Shown in pieces: positions 20,415-27,454 of a stretch of 64,000 nucleotides of DNA (the stretch's first letter is position 1; every line of letters starts with the position of its first letter). The position numbers and the translations under genes are program-made. The notes beneath the pieces are model-generated. The model was not told where the DNA came from, made no database searches, and saw only the letters and a list, made by a program, of their open reading frames with translations. The stretch comes from Prochlorococcus sp. MIT 0604. Lineage in GTDB: Bacteria > Cyanobacteriota > Cyanobacteriia > PCC-6307 > Cyanobiaceae. Location: contig NZ_CP007753.1 in the NCBI RefSeq assembly GCF_000757845.1, positions 1,550,001 through 1,614,000 on the forward strand. The letters run 5' to 3'.

Positions 20415-21089
20415 CTATTTACAAATTCGGCACCCTTTTGACCTTCTTTTATCATTTCTTGTTCTATCTTGAATTCTTGCATCCCAAAAATGTTCTTCAT
20501 TCTTTGGGCACTGCCACCATACTTTTTGATGAGAACTATTAAAGACATCTTTTGGTGTCAATGGAGCATTCAAAGTTGGATGCCACTCTTTTGCTATTTC
20601 TGGAGAAAGAGTTGCTAATGATCTTTCTGGACTGACTTTTATATTGCCACTACAAAATGAACAACCATTTTTATTTTTACCAGTTCTTGAATTAACTTCT
20701 GCTTCATAAATATGTTCTTTTACTGCTGGGCATTGCCACCATACTAATTTCCTTGATCCATTGAAAATATCATTTGGTGTCAATGGGGCATTCAAAGTTG
20801 GATGCCACTCTTTTGCTATTTCTGGAGAAAGGGTTGCTAATGATCTTTCTGGACTGACTCTCAAATTTCCGCGACAAAAAGAACATCCAACTCTTTTATT
20901 TTTATTCGTCCTATCAGAGATTATCGCATCATAAATATGGTCTTTAACTTCTGGGCATTGCCACCATACTTTTTGACCGGATCCATAAGTCACATTTTCA
21001 GGAGTTAATGGATCATTAAGAGTTGGATGCCACTCTTTTGCTATTTCTGGAAATCTATATTTAAGTGTTCTTTTTGGATCAATGCCCAT
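20415..21089 (-). CDS. Triple treble-clef zinc-ribbon protein (DUF4379-like)
   Basis: 224 residues made of three tandem units of 74-75 residues. Each unit reads like LATLSPEIAKEWHPTLN, LTPxD, KxxWWQCP and then CSFC (the last unit ends GCRIC), with paired cysteines for one zinc per unit. This is the pattern of the probable zinc-ribbon domain family DUF4379, whose members are often linked to Vsr-like or other nuclease domains; no nuclease domain is present here. Units 2 and 3 are almost identical at the DNA level (20579-20637 and 20801-20859), which points to recent internal duplication. It is the only gene of element 1. Nucleic-acid binding is inferred. Confidence 0.8.
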   Translation of the reverse strand: MGIDPKRTLKYRFPEIAKEWHPTLNDPLTPENVTYGSGQKVWWQCPEVKDHIYDAIISDRTNKNKRVGCSFCRGNLRVSPERSLATLSPEIAKEWHPTLNAPLTPNDIFNGSRKLVWWQCPAVKEHIYEAEVNSRTGKNKNGCSFCSGNIKVSPERSLATLSPEIAKEWHPTLNAPLTPKDVFNSSHQKVWWQCPKNEEHFWDARIQDRTRNDKRRSKGCRICK

Positions 21090-21138
21090 AAGAAATTAAA
21101 TAAATTACTTCTTAAAAGAAAAATACCTTACAAAAGCA

Positions 21139-21161
21139 CTTTATCCCCTATTTTATCCCCT
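21139..21161. repeat. Paired ATCCCC motif, right end of element 1
   Basis: CTTTATCCCCT (21139-21149) and TTTTATCCCCT (21151-21161), again 12 bp apart and in the same orientation as the pair at 20352-20374. Together the pairs bracket the zinc-ribbon gene. Confidence 0.75.
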
Positions 21162-21269
21162 AACAAACTGAAACTTCGTGATATGTTATCAATAATCCCT
21201 AACTCCCACAATCAGAGAGAACCACTACAATATCTACAATTTAAGTCTTTATAACGCCTCCTAGCACCA

Positions 21270-21294
21270 AATAATCACGGAGAGGGAGGTATTC
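21270..21294 (-). repeat. Internal att copy 2 (tRNA-Ser 3' end remnant)
   Basis: Twenty bases (21270-21289) are identical to 30947-30966 at the tRNA-Ser 3' end; after one mismatch ATTC continues the match. Copies 1 and 2 also share ATTCAGANTGA on the element side, which the tRNA copy lacks. It separates the two tandem elements. Confidence 0.88.
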
Positions 21295-21358
21295 AGACTG
21301 AATCTTAAAAGGACTGTATGACACGGATTGGGACATAGCATTTGTGTTTTTGGATTTT

Positions 21359-21380
21359 CCCAACAACAATCCCAACAACA
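21359..21380. repeat. Two CCCAACAACA repeats, left arm of element 2
   Basis: Direct copies at 21359-21368 and 21371-21380, about 65-85 bp inside att copy 2. The same decamer recurs at the right end (30735-30841). The layout resembles arm-type integrase sites of lambda-like attP. Confidence 0.7.
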
Positions 21381-21434
21381 CATAAAATGTCCCGAAATTA
21401 TGACCTCCTGATTCCGTCAGATCCATTCCAGCAC

Positions 21435-21463
21435 TTGACATTTGGACAAGTTTCGTCTATAAT
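21435..21463 (+). promoter_or_regulatory. Consensus sigma-70 promoter for alpA-int
   Basis: TTGACA at 21435-21440 and TATAAT at 21458-21463 with an exact 17-bp spacer, a perfect match to the bacterial housekeeping consensus. Such perfect promoters are uncommon in this AT-rich genome. Transcription would begin near 21470, giving a leader of roughly 115 nt with a small hairpin (AGACAG/CTGTCT, 21510-21532). Confidence 0.85.
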
Positions 21464-21587
21464 TAGAAGACAACAGAATAACACCGCATCCGATAAGGAT
21501 CTCTCTTTTAGACAGACATTCCCGCCCTGTCTCCGCCTGACTAACAAGTTAAAAAATCGTCAATATTTTTACTTTTTAAAATTCATC

Positions 21588-21764
21588 ATGGAATCACTTC
21601 GTCTGTTCACGCAGAAAGAGGTTTGTTCGCTATTTCAAATTTCAAAAACGAAATTATACAGAGATATAGCATCAGGTCTTTTTCCTAAACCAATCACTAT
21701 TGGCAAAACATCTGTTCGCTGGAGATATATCGACTTAAAAACTTTAATTGAGGGAGGAAAATAA
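21588..21764 (+). CDS. AlpA-family DNA-binding protein / excisionase candidate
   Basis: 58 residues from the ATG at 21588: MESLRLFTQKEVCSLFQISK, TKLYRDIASGLFPKPITIGK, then SVRWRYIDLKTLI. This is the winged helix-turn-helix of AlpA/MerR-type phage regulators, where AlpA activates P4-like integrase expression or acts as excisionase. An open frame reaches back to 21342, but the conserved domain starts at this ATG and the promoter at 21435-21463 lies inside the longer frame, so the short form is preferred. Followed directly by int, whose ribosome site GGGAGG lies within the last codons. Confidence 0.82.
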   Translation: MESLRLFTQKEVCSLFQISKTKLYRDIASGLFPKPITIGKTSVRWRYIDLKTLIEGGK

Positions 21765-21765
21765 G

Positions 21766-23040
21766 ATGCTTAAAAGCAAAGATATTAAATCGTTAGTTCC
21801 TACCACTAAAACCTATAACAAAAGTTGTGGTACTGGTAATGGATTGATTATTGAAGTTTCATCTATCAAACAAGGCGGTACAAAATGCTTTGTTGGAAGA
21901 ACCAGATTCAGAAAAAAACAGACAACTGTTTATATTGGATCTTTTGGAAATGGATTTGGAAAATTTTCAACTGTACCTGAAGCAAATAGAGAGTGGGAGA
22001 AAAGATTAATTTGGTCATCCCAAATGGGAAAGAGTCCAAAGGATTATGGAAAAAAAGTAATCTCACAAACAAAAACTTTGAAGCACGCTATTAATGGATT
22101 CTTAAAACAGAAATCCCATGAAATAAAGCAAACTTCACTTAAGGAGTATGAAAACAAATTCAATAATCAAATACTTTCAAAGATTGATGGGGACATACCT
22201 TTAAAGGATCTGGAGTGGGATGGAGAATTAGGCAGACAAGAAATAATGAGAGTTGTAGAGGAAATTAAGGATGCTGGAAAAGGGAATAATGTAGATCTTT
22301 CTAGAAGATGCCAAGACATATTAAAAGGAGCATTTAATTTTGCGATTGCTCAAGGTTGGATGAGCAGAGGACAAAATCCAGCAACTAGACCAGAAGGAGA
22401 GAAGAATCATCATAAACAGAGTCATCACAAGACAATATCCTTTGATGATGTTCCAAAATTTCTCAAAGAAGTAAATCTAAACCGACATAATGCTCATCCA
22501 ATTTCTGTTTTATCTACAAAGTTTTTACTATTAACTTTCCTTCGTGCTGGTGCTAGTACCAGATTGGAATGGAGTTGGATCAAAAAAATTAATGGAATCA
22601 GATGTATTGAGGTTGAAGGGAATACATCAGGTTTGAAGAGAAAAAAGGGAGTGAACGACCACATTCCTCACTATGTCCCATTAACTGAAAATTTGGACAA
22701 ACTATTAAGTCAAATTGCTGAATACAGCATGGGCGAAAAATATATTTTCACTCCAATTCGACAAAGTAGATTTTCACATCTTGATCCAAGCACTCCCAAC
22801 AACTATTTAAGAAACATTGGATATCAAAATGTTTTAGTTGCTCATGGTTGGAGATCCACCGCACTCACAGTAGGTCAAGAAATACTTGGAGAAGATTCAG
22901 AAATCATCCAAAGACAGATGGGTCATTTATTAGGAGACAAAGTAAGAAAAGCGTATGACAAATCAATCATGCTTGAAAGAAGAAAGAAATTTCTTGAAAA
23001 CTGGGGAAATCTATTGATACAAAATGGATTAAAAATTTAG
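21766..23040 (+). CDS. int: P4-type tyrosine recombinase (integrase)
   Basis: 424 residues from the ATG at 21766, which has an AGGGAGG ribosome site 8 nt upstream; an in-frame TTG at 21748 would add six residues. The N-terminal part has an arm-binding-like domain (RFRKKQTTVYIGSFGNGFGK), a core-binding SAM-like domain follows, and the catalytic domain shows Arg260 (LTFLRAG), His360-x-x-Arg363 (HGWR), His387 (MGH) and the nucleophile Tyr397 (RKAYDKS). The HGWRSTALT and QMGH signatures match P4-like integrases that target tRNA 3' ends. It sits next to att copy 2 and is predicted to mediate integration of element 2. All catalytic residues are present. Confidence 0.95.
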   Translation: MLKSKDIKSLVPTTKTYNKSCGTGNGLIIEVSSIKQGGTKCFVGRTRFRKKQTTVYIGSFGNGFGKFSTVPEANREWEKRLIWSSQMGKSPKDYGKKVISQTKTLKHAINGFLKQKSHEIKQTSLKEYENKFNNQILSKIDGDIPLKDLEWDGELGRQEIMRVVEEIKDAGKGNNVDLSRRCQDILKGAFNFAIAQGWMSRGQNPATRPEGEKNHHKQSHHKTISFDDVPKFLKEVNLNRHNAHPISVLSTKFLLLTFLRAGASTRLEWSWIKKINGIRCIEVEGNTSGLKRKKGVNDHIPHYVPLTENLDKLLSQIAEYSMGEKYIFTPIRQSRFSHLDPSTPNNYLRNIGYQNVLVAHGWRSTALTVGQEILGEDSEIIQRQMGHLLGDKVRKAYDKSIMLERRKKFLENWGNLLIQNGLKI

Positions 23041-23067
23041 TGTATAATTTCAAAAATTTTCAGGGAT

Positions 23068-23823
23068 ATGGATTGGTCTTGGTTAGAAAAACTCAATAGC
23101 AGAAATATTCCTGAAAAAGTTTTGGGTAAGTATGAAGATAGTGGAATTGAATATGGGGAAAGTTCTTGGTTATGGGATACGGAAGTAATAATTGGGAAAA
23201 AAGTATTAGCGAAGTTTCCAGAAGATGAACAAATAAAGTGGCATAGAAATCATGTAATGATGCCAAATTTATTTGATGAAGAATGGTTTTGGTATAAGGG
23301 GATGAAAGAAAAAATTGAAAAGGGGAATTGGGATGGAGATCCTATGTTTTTTAATGTTGAGGAACTAAATTGGTTTTTTGGAAAACCACCCTCAAATCAA
23401 CCTATTTACATAAGAGGATTTAAGAATTTTACTTTTTTTGATTACAAGAATTTTTATGAATTAGCAATCAAAAATAAGAAAAAACCACTTCAACACCTTC
23501 AAGTAAAAATTAACCAAAAAGAACTTCTAAAAAATAAAAGAGGAGATTTATTAGATTCGTATGCTTATAGAGAAGAAGATAAGGAAAAGGTAGTTGCTCG
23601 TGCAGAAACTTTATTAAGTGAAAACTATAAAGTCATATATTCTGTTCCTGATGAAAAAAATAGAGAGTTTAAAACTATTGCAGATGATGAGAAAGAAGCA
23701 AATGAACAATTTGAGGCATTTATTTGGAATGAACTTTGGTTAAACGAAGAGAGATGTGATGAAGATACTATTGACCCAACAGTAAAAGATTGGAAAGTAG
23801 TTTCAATAGAAAAAATTAAATAA
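23068..23823 (+). CDS. Island hypothetical protein, acidic and Trp-rich
   Basis: 251 residues, starting 27 nt after int. Rich in Trp, Asp and Glu (for example LDSYAYREEDKEKVVARAE and ANEQFEAFIWNELWLNEERC). No membrane helix, signal peptide or metal motif is seen. I do not recognise a family. Its place directly behind the integrase suggests element cargo or an accessory gene; nothing more can be said. Confidence 0.6.
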   Translation: MDWSWLEKLNSRNIPEKVLGKYEDSGIEYGESSWLWDTEVIIGKKVLAKFPEDEQIKWHRNHVMMPNLFDEEWFWYKGMKEKIEKGNWDGDPMFFNVEELNWFFGKPPSNQPIYIRGFKNFTFFDYKNFYELAIKNKKKPLQHLQVKINQKELLKNKRGDLLDSYAYREEDKEKVVARAETLLSENYKVIYSVPDEKNREFKTIADDEKEANEQFEAFIWNELWLNEERCDEDTIDPTVKDWKVVSIEKIK

Positions 23824-23849
23824 ATTAAGCAACTTCAGTACAACTATTT

Positions 23850-23999
23850 TCAATATGCAAATTGATGATTTTTGTACATTTTCCTGTAATCATCATGCAA
23901 TCTTTCTGTTGCTAGTCTTCTTTTTTTCATTGCGTCTCTAATCAAATCCATTTCATTGAATTTTCGATTGAGAATAGTGAAAGGAGTAATGAGTTTCAT
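23850..23999 (-). CDS. Small duplicated island protein, copy A (49 aa)
   Basis: Reads MKLITPFTILNRKFNEMDLI, RDAMKKRRLATERLHDDYRK, MYKNHQFAY. Preceded by a strong AGGAGG ribosome site 5 nt before the ATG. A paralogue lies at 25536-25682 with about 70 percent identical residues and mostly conservative substitutions, and the leader is conserved too, which supports real coding. Predicted helical and basic. Function unknown. Confidence 0.75.
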   Translation of the reverse strand: MKLITPFTILNRKFNEMDLIRDAMKKRRLATERLHDDYRKMYKNHQFAY

Positions 24000-24480
24000 A
24001 AGACCTCCTATATCTACACTTATATTGTCCTCCTTTTTACTTGAAATTCATAGGGTATTTCTACCCGAGTATTAGTGCTTTGTGGTTGTCACGACTATCT
24101 TTTGCCATTAATTAGGAGTAGAAATAATTCAGGAGTCAAAGCACTTCCCCGACTTTGTAGACAAGGAAGTGAATAAGACTAGAAGAGGATGAACCAATCA
24201 TCTCCGATCTGGTAGCAAAATTTTCAGTACTTTTGAAGATAAAATTGTTTGAAATCTAATTCTGCACATTTTAAAAGATATACTTAAGAAATTGGCGTAT
24301 CATTAAAGATGTCTTTGAAAGCAACTTTCTGAATATAATGAATCATCCTCATAAGTAATGCAATTCTCATTAGAGATTCAAAAAGTATCAACTAATCATT
24401 TATAGTTTAAATTGCTGAAATTTTTAACTACTTTAAGCATAATAATATTCAGGATATACATTTAATGAAAAAAAACTTAA
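24000..24480. other. 481-nt gene-free stretch with one hairpin
   Basis: Contains the leader of small protein A and a CACTTCC / GGAAGTG inverted repeat (24143-24172, 16-nt loop). A related sequence with GTCTACAAAG occurs inverted near 30468. No open frame with coding character was found. A small RNA is possible but unsupported. Confidence 0.4.
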
Positions 24481-25191
24481 ATGAAAGAGGACAATAAAGG
24501 GATATTGCATATGTTTCCTGAAAACTTTAAAAAGATTTTTTTTAAAAATTTTTTATTAAATCCTTGGATTTTAACACCGATGATTTTTGGAATGTATCTT
24601 TTTCCTGAACAATTTAAGGAACTTCTCCAAGGAAATTTAGAACTTTCACGAACTGCATTAACTATTTACGATTTTTGTTTAATATCAGGTTCAATATCAA
24701 AAAAACTATTCATTTTTAGTTTTGTAGAAACTTTTATTTATAAGTTAAAACTGAAAAATATAGAACATGAACTGAAAAATATCTTAATTATCTTCTGGGA
24801 AAAAGATAATGAAGAAATAACTCTTCCTGAAATCAAAAGCGTGCAATTATTGCAAGATCGAAAATACTTAATAAGAGTTCTTCCCGTTTGGAATCCCACA
24901 TACAAATTAAACAAAAATATAAAAACAATAATGCTCAACAATTTATCCTTACTAGATCCATCTCGGAGACAACAGATTAAAATATATAAATCCTTTAAAC
25001 CAGAAGAAAAGGATTGGATTAGTAAAAGTATAAAGAATGCAGATTTGGGTGAATTTAATACTAAATCTCCTTTTTTTAAAAAATGTTTTGAATCGGAAAT
25101 TATGTATGGCATTCCCAAACCTTATATTCATCATTTGGGTTTTAGAAAATGGTTCATAAAAATGCTTTATAAAGAAGGTTTAATTGAATAG
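24481..25191 (+). CDS. SieB-like superinfection-exclusion membrane protein, copy 1
   Basis: 236 residues. Two hydrophobic stretches (about 25-42, NPWILTPMIFGMYLF, and 60-88, ALTIYDFCLISGSISKKLFI) precede a charged cytoplasmic domain. The order PEQFKELL-x-membrane helix-basic segment-helical domain resembles SieB, the phage superinfection-exclusion protein. The C-terminal domain shares KYLIR, a Y-x-LN-x-NI motif and N-x-SLLDPS with the protein at 28248, so the two are paralogues. ATG at 24511 is an alternative start. The SieB call is tentative. Confidence 0.55.
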   Translation: MKEDNKGILHMFPENFKKIFFKNFLLNPWILTPMIFGMYLFPEQFKELLQGNLELSRTALTIYDFCLISGSISKKLFIFSFVETFIYKLKLKNIEHELKNILIIFWEKDNEEITLPEIKSVQLLQDRKYLIRVLPVWNPTYKLNKNIKTIMLNNLSLLDPSRRQQIKIYKSFKPEEKDWISKSIKNADLGEFNTKSPFFKKCFESEIMYGIPKPYIHHLGFRKWFIKMLYKEGLIE

Positions 25192-25535
25192 TTTTAAGTG
25201 ACATATACTACGTTTAATTTCCATAAAAAAGACTGCCTATCATTAGGGTTATCAACGGTTTTAATTAATCTGCAAAATATACGATTAAAAAATATCCCGC
25301 TTATTTTTCTATTTTTCCATTAAGTTATTGCTTCTTTTTCCTAGTAGCAAAGCGAAATTTTTTGGATGCCAACTTTTCTCCCGAAAAAAGTAGTTTAGAT
25401 GCAGAGCAAAAAGTTTTAGTTGTTGAAACTGCTTTTAGAGAGCGTTCAAAAACAAATAATGAACTGATAACAGACTAATAAAAAGTATTGAAAGTAGGAT
25501 TTCAAAATGGCACGATTTATTTTTTGATTAAAGAT
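25192..25535. other. 344-nt stretch with an open-frame remnant
   Basis: A plus-strand frame is open from about 25266 to the TAA at 25476-25478 and ends DAEQKVLVVETAFRERSKTN-NELITD, which looks protein-like. It has no ATG or GTG start; TTG at 25362 would give only 38 residues. It may be a decayed gene. Nothing else was recognised. Confidence 0.3.
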
Positions 25536-25682
25536 TTAAGCAAATTGATGGTTTTTATTCATTTTTCTATAATCTTCGTGCAATCTTTCTGTTGCTAATT
25601 TTCTGTTCTTCATTGCCTCTCTAATCAAATCCATTTCATGAAAGTTTTGATTGAGGATAGTGAAAGGAGAAAAGAGTTTCAA
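25536..25682 (-). CDS. Small duplicated island protein, copy B (48 aa)
   Basis: Reads MKLFSPFTILNQNFHEMDLI, REAMKNRKLATERLHEDYRK, MNKNHQFA. Same AGGAGGTCTT leader as copy A at 23850-23999, but the start codon is TTG instead of ATG. The conserved residues TILN, EMDLIR, LATERLH and DYRKM point to purifying selection on a protein. Function unknown. Confidence 0.72.
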   Translation of the reverse strand: MKLFSPFTILNQNFHEMDLIREAMKNRKLATERLHEDYRKMNKNHQFA

Positions 25683-25778
25683 AAGACCTCCTGTATCTAC
25701 ATCTATATTATCCTCCTCTTTTTATTGGATTCATAGTTCGGATATAGGAACTAAAAGGGTTCAATAATTCGTAATTAT

Positions 25779-25838
25779 TGACACCCCATATCCTGGTATG
25801 TAAATACTGGGTTCTTAAGGTGTCATAATATGGTGTCA
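25779..25838. promoter_or_regulatory. GGTGTCA repeats upstream of the serine recombinase
   Basis: TGACACC at 25779-25785 faces two direct GGTGTCA copies at 25819-25825 and 25832-25838; the last lies just before a TATGAT -10 candidate (25845-25850). CGGATATA also occurs at 25739 and 25852. The cluster could be a res-type recombination site, an operator for autoregulation, or both. Confidence 0.6.
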
Positions 25839-25875
25839 AAATGCTATGATACGGATATAAGAAACACCCCAGAAA

Positions 25876-26451
25876 ATGAACACAATTTACGGATATTGGA
25901 GATGCTCAACTGATGCTCAAGATCAGGAGAGACAGATCAGATCATTAACTGAAGCAGGGTGCGAACAGATCGTAGGAGATTTCATTACAGGTACATCAAA
26001 TTATGGAGATAGAAAAGAATTATCCAAATTATTAGATGAAATCCAAGAAGGAGATCTTTTAATTCTTGATGAATTAAGCAGATTAGGAAGAACTATGGTC
26101 ACTATGTTGGTAGAAGTGAACAAGTTATTAGAAAAGGGAGTAAAGATAAGAACTTTAGATGGCAGATTAGATACGACTACTATGAATAAAGAGATTATTA
26201 ATTTAATAGTTGGAGTTATGGGTTACTCTGCTGAAATGGAATTGAATAATATTAGAAGAAGAACATCTGAAGGAAGAGCAGTTGCTATTTCAAGAGGCGT
26301 GAAGATGGGTAGAAAGAGAAGTTTTAGTCAACATCAAATGGAGGAAATTAAAAGCATGAGACAGGCACAGAGAGGGTATGGGTCAATCGCAAAATCATTA
26401 GGCATGAGCAAATCAACAGTCGCAAGATTCTGTGTCAGTTCAGGGATTTAA
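25876..26451 (+). CDS. Serine recombinase, resolvase/invertase family
   Basis: 191 residues. The catalytic N-terminal domain has YWRCSTDAQDQERQI with nucleophile Ser11 and Arg9, then DLLILDELSRLGRTMVTML, matching the LDRLGR motif with both active-site arginines. The long E helix and a C-terminal Hin-type helix-turn-helix (GYGSIAKSLGMSKSTVARF) complete a standard small serine recombinase. Probably active. Three downstream small genes follow with 2 nt, -4 nt and 0 nt spacing, forming a tight operon. Typical roles are resolution of dimers or DNA inversion; the target site here is unknown but GGTGTCA repeats lie just upstream. Confidence 0.93.
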   Translation: MNTIYGYWRCSTDAQDQERQIRSLTEAGCEQIVGDFITGTSNYGDRKELSKLLDEIQEGDLLILDELSRLGRTMVTMLVEVNKLLEKGVKIRTLDGRLDTTTMNKEIINLIVGVMGYSAEMELNNIRRRTSEGRAVAISRGVKMGRKRSFSQHQMEEIKSMRQAQRGYGSIAKSLGMSKSTVARFCVSSGI

Positions 26452-26453
26452 TT

Positions 26454-26684
26454 ATGAAAGAAGAGATAGATTGGAAAAAAGAAATCCTTGAAAGTGGGCA
26501 TTTCAATAATAAATTTGAAAGAAATCTCCTAGAAAATGGAGCAAAGAATTTCATGCAGGGAATCTATCTTGGGTATATGTATTCCAGATACAGAAAGATA
26601 AGAGGTTTAGACAAAGATGATCCAAAAGAAAATACAGGACAGATGCAATCATCATTAAAAGAGTTCTGGGAGAAAATCAAATGA
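26454..26684 (+). CDS. Small hypothetical protein of the recombinase operon
   Basis: 76 residues: charged N-terminus, then FMQGIYLGYMYSRYRKIRG. Starts 2 nt after the recombinase stop, so translation is probably coupled. Not recognised. The pattern of a recombinase gene followed at once by a small charged protein also occurs at 7788-8625, though the small proteins do not look homologous. Confidence 0.65.
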   Translation: MKEEIDWKKEILESGHFNNKFERNLLENGAKNFMQGIYLGYMYSRYRKIRGLDKDDPKENTGQMQSSLKEFWEKIK

Positions 26685-26839
26685 AGATAATTGCAAAAGT
26701 CCGATATGTAGATTTTCAAAAAAGATCTCATACAGTTGAAGTTGAGAGTGATACTGCTGACAGAAGACACCTAGAAGACCTAGTTAAGGCAAGATATCCA
26801 GCAGATAAAGTTTATTTTCAGTCAGTCAGGCAAAAATAA
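26681..26839 (+). CDS. Small hypothetical protein (52 aa), RYP-motif family
   Basis: Reads MKIIAKVRYVDFQKRSHTVE, then VESDTADRRHLEDLVKARYP, then ADKVYFQSVRQK. Overlaps the preceding gene by ATGA and ends exactly where the next ATG begins. Its C-terminal half HLEDLVKARYPAD resembles HFEKFLRSRYPED in the 46-residue frame at 29311, suggesting a small protein family of this island. Function unknown. Confidence 0.68.
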   Translation: MKIIAKVRYVDFQKRSHTVEVESDTADRRHLEDLVKARYPADKVYFQSVRQK

Positions 26840-27274
26840 ATGGATAAACCCAACACTTGGTTAATTAGTGTATTTGCTGTTGTTCTTATTTGTTTTTCCC
26901 TTTTTGCATATCTAAATGCACAAGCGAACCAATCCTTACTCCGACCTAGTATTGAGGATTTGGACTATAAAGCATTCTTACTCCGACCAAAACCTAGTAT
27001 TGAGGATTTGGAATATAAAGCATTAGATAAGAAAAGGGCAAATGCTGAATATGCAGCGAATAGGGATTTTACTGACTATGAAAAATTTGGAAGTATTCTT
27101 TTTTGTAATTCTTCATTCAATAGTCGGATTGAAGCAGCAACCTATTCGGCAGAAATGGAATTATATATTTCTGGAAAAGAAGCAGATTTATCAAAATGGG
27201 ATTCTGCTATCAAAGATTATGAAAACGAAAAATCAAAATGTAAAGACGTTTATCCTTTAGTAAAGCAGCAATAA
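26840..27274 (+). CDS. Hypothetical protein with N-terminal membrane anchor and internal repeat
   Basis: 144 residues. Residues 7-26 (WLISVFAVVLICFSLFAYLN) form a signal anchor. A tandem duplication follows: LLRPSIEDLDYKAF and LLRPKPSIEDLEYKAL, also clear in the DNA (about 26937-27024). The rest is hydrophilic with two Cys (about 92 and 134). Last gene of the serine-recombinase operon; exported or membrane-anchored. No family recognised. Confidence 0.65.
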   Translation: MDKPNTWLISVFAVVLICFSLFAYLNAQANQSLLRPSIEDLDYKAFLLRPKPSIEDLEYKALDKKRANAEYAANRDFTDYEKFGSILFCNSSFNSRIEAATYSAEMELYISGKEADLSKWDSAIKDYENEKSKCKDVYPLVKQQ

Positions 27275-27277
27275 TTT

Positions 27278-27454
27278 TCAAGCAAAGAAAGCATCCAATT
27301 TCACAGGAGTTTCTTCTTCGACTTTCCTTCTTTGCATAATATTTGGTTCAAGAATTTCAATTATTCTTCTTGCCTTATTACCAGAAACAACAAAAGATGC
27401 TTTTGATTCTATACCTTGATTCCCTTGAATCGTAATTGTGAAAGTGTTTCTCAT
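27278..27454 (-). CDS. Small hypothetical protein (58 aa)
   Basis: Reads MRNTFTITIQGNQGIESKAS, FVVSGNKARRIIEILEPNIM, QRRKVEEETPVKLDAFFA. Its ATG overlaps the TGA of the upstream zinc-motif gene (ATGA), which supports translational coupling and a real gene. The first half is beta-like, the second helical. Not recognised. Convergent with the recombinase operon, 3 nt apart. Confidence 0.65.
   Translation of the reverse strand: MRNTFTITIQGNQGIESKASFVVSGNKARRIIEILEPNIMQRRKVEEETPVKLDAFFA

Larger units (their letters stand above)
20267..21294. mobile_element. Short element 1 (about 1 kb, no integrase)
   Basis: Bounded by att copies 1 and 2. It contains only the triple zinc-ribbon gene on the minus strand and a paired TTTTATCCCCT-type motif at each end (20352-20374 and 21139-21161). 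No recombinase gene lies within it, so it would depend on an integrase in trans. It may be a remnant, a satellite-like mini-element, or the first of two tandem insertions at the same tRNA. This is inference from repeat layout. Confidence 0.65.

Noticed and set aside
21241..21441. Minus-strand 66-codon frame across att copy 2
   Set aside because: It runs through att and integrase-arm repeats and has no similarity to known proteins.
21342..21587. N-terminal extension of the AlpA-like frame
   Set aside because: It contains the arm-like repeats and a perfect promoter; the domain begins at the ATG at 21588.
24738..25118. 126-codon minus-strand frame inside the first SieB-like gene
   Set aside because: It is the complement of a longer frame that is supported by a paralogue.
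25266..25478. Open frame ending with a protein-like helix
   Set aside because: No ATG, GTG or upstream ribosome site; kept only as a possible gene remnant.
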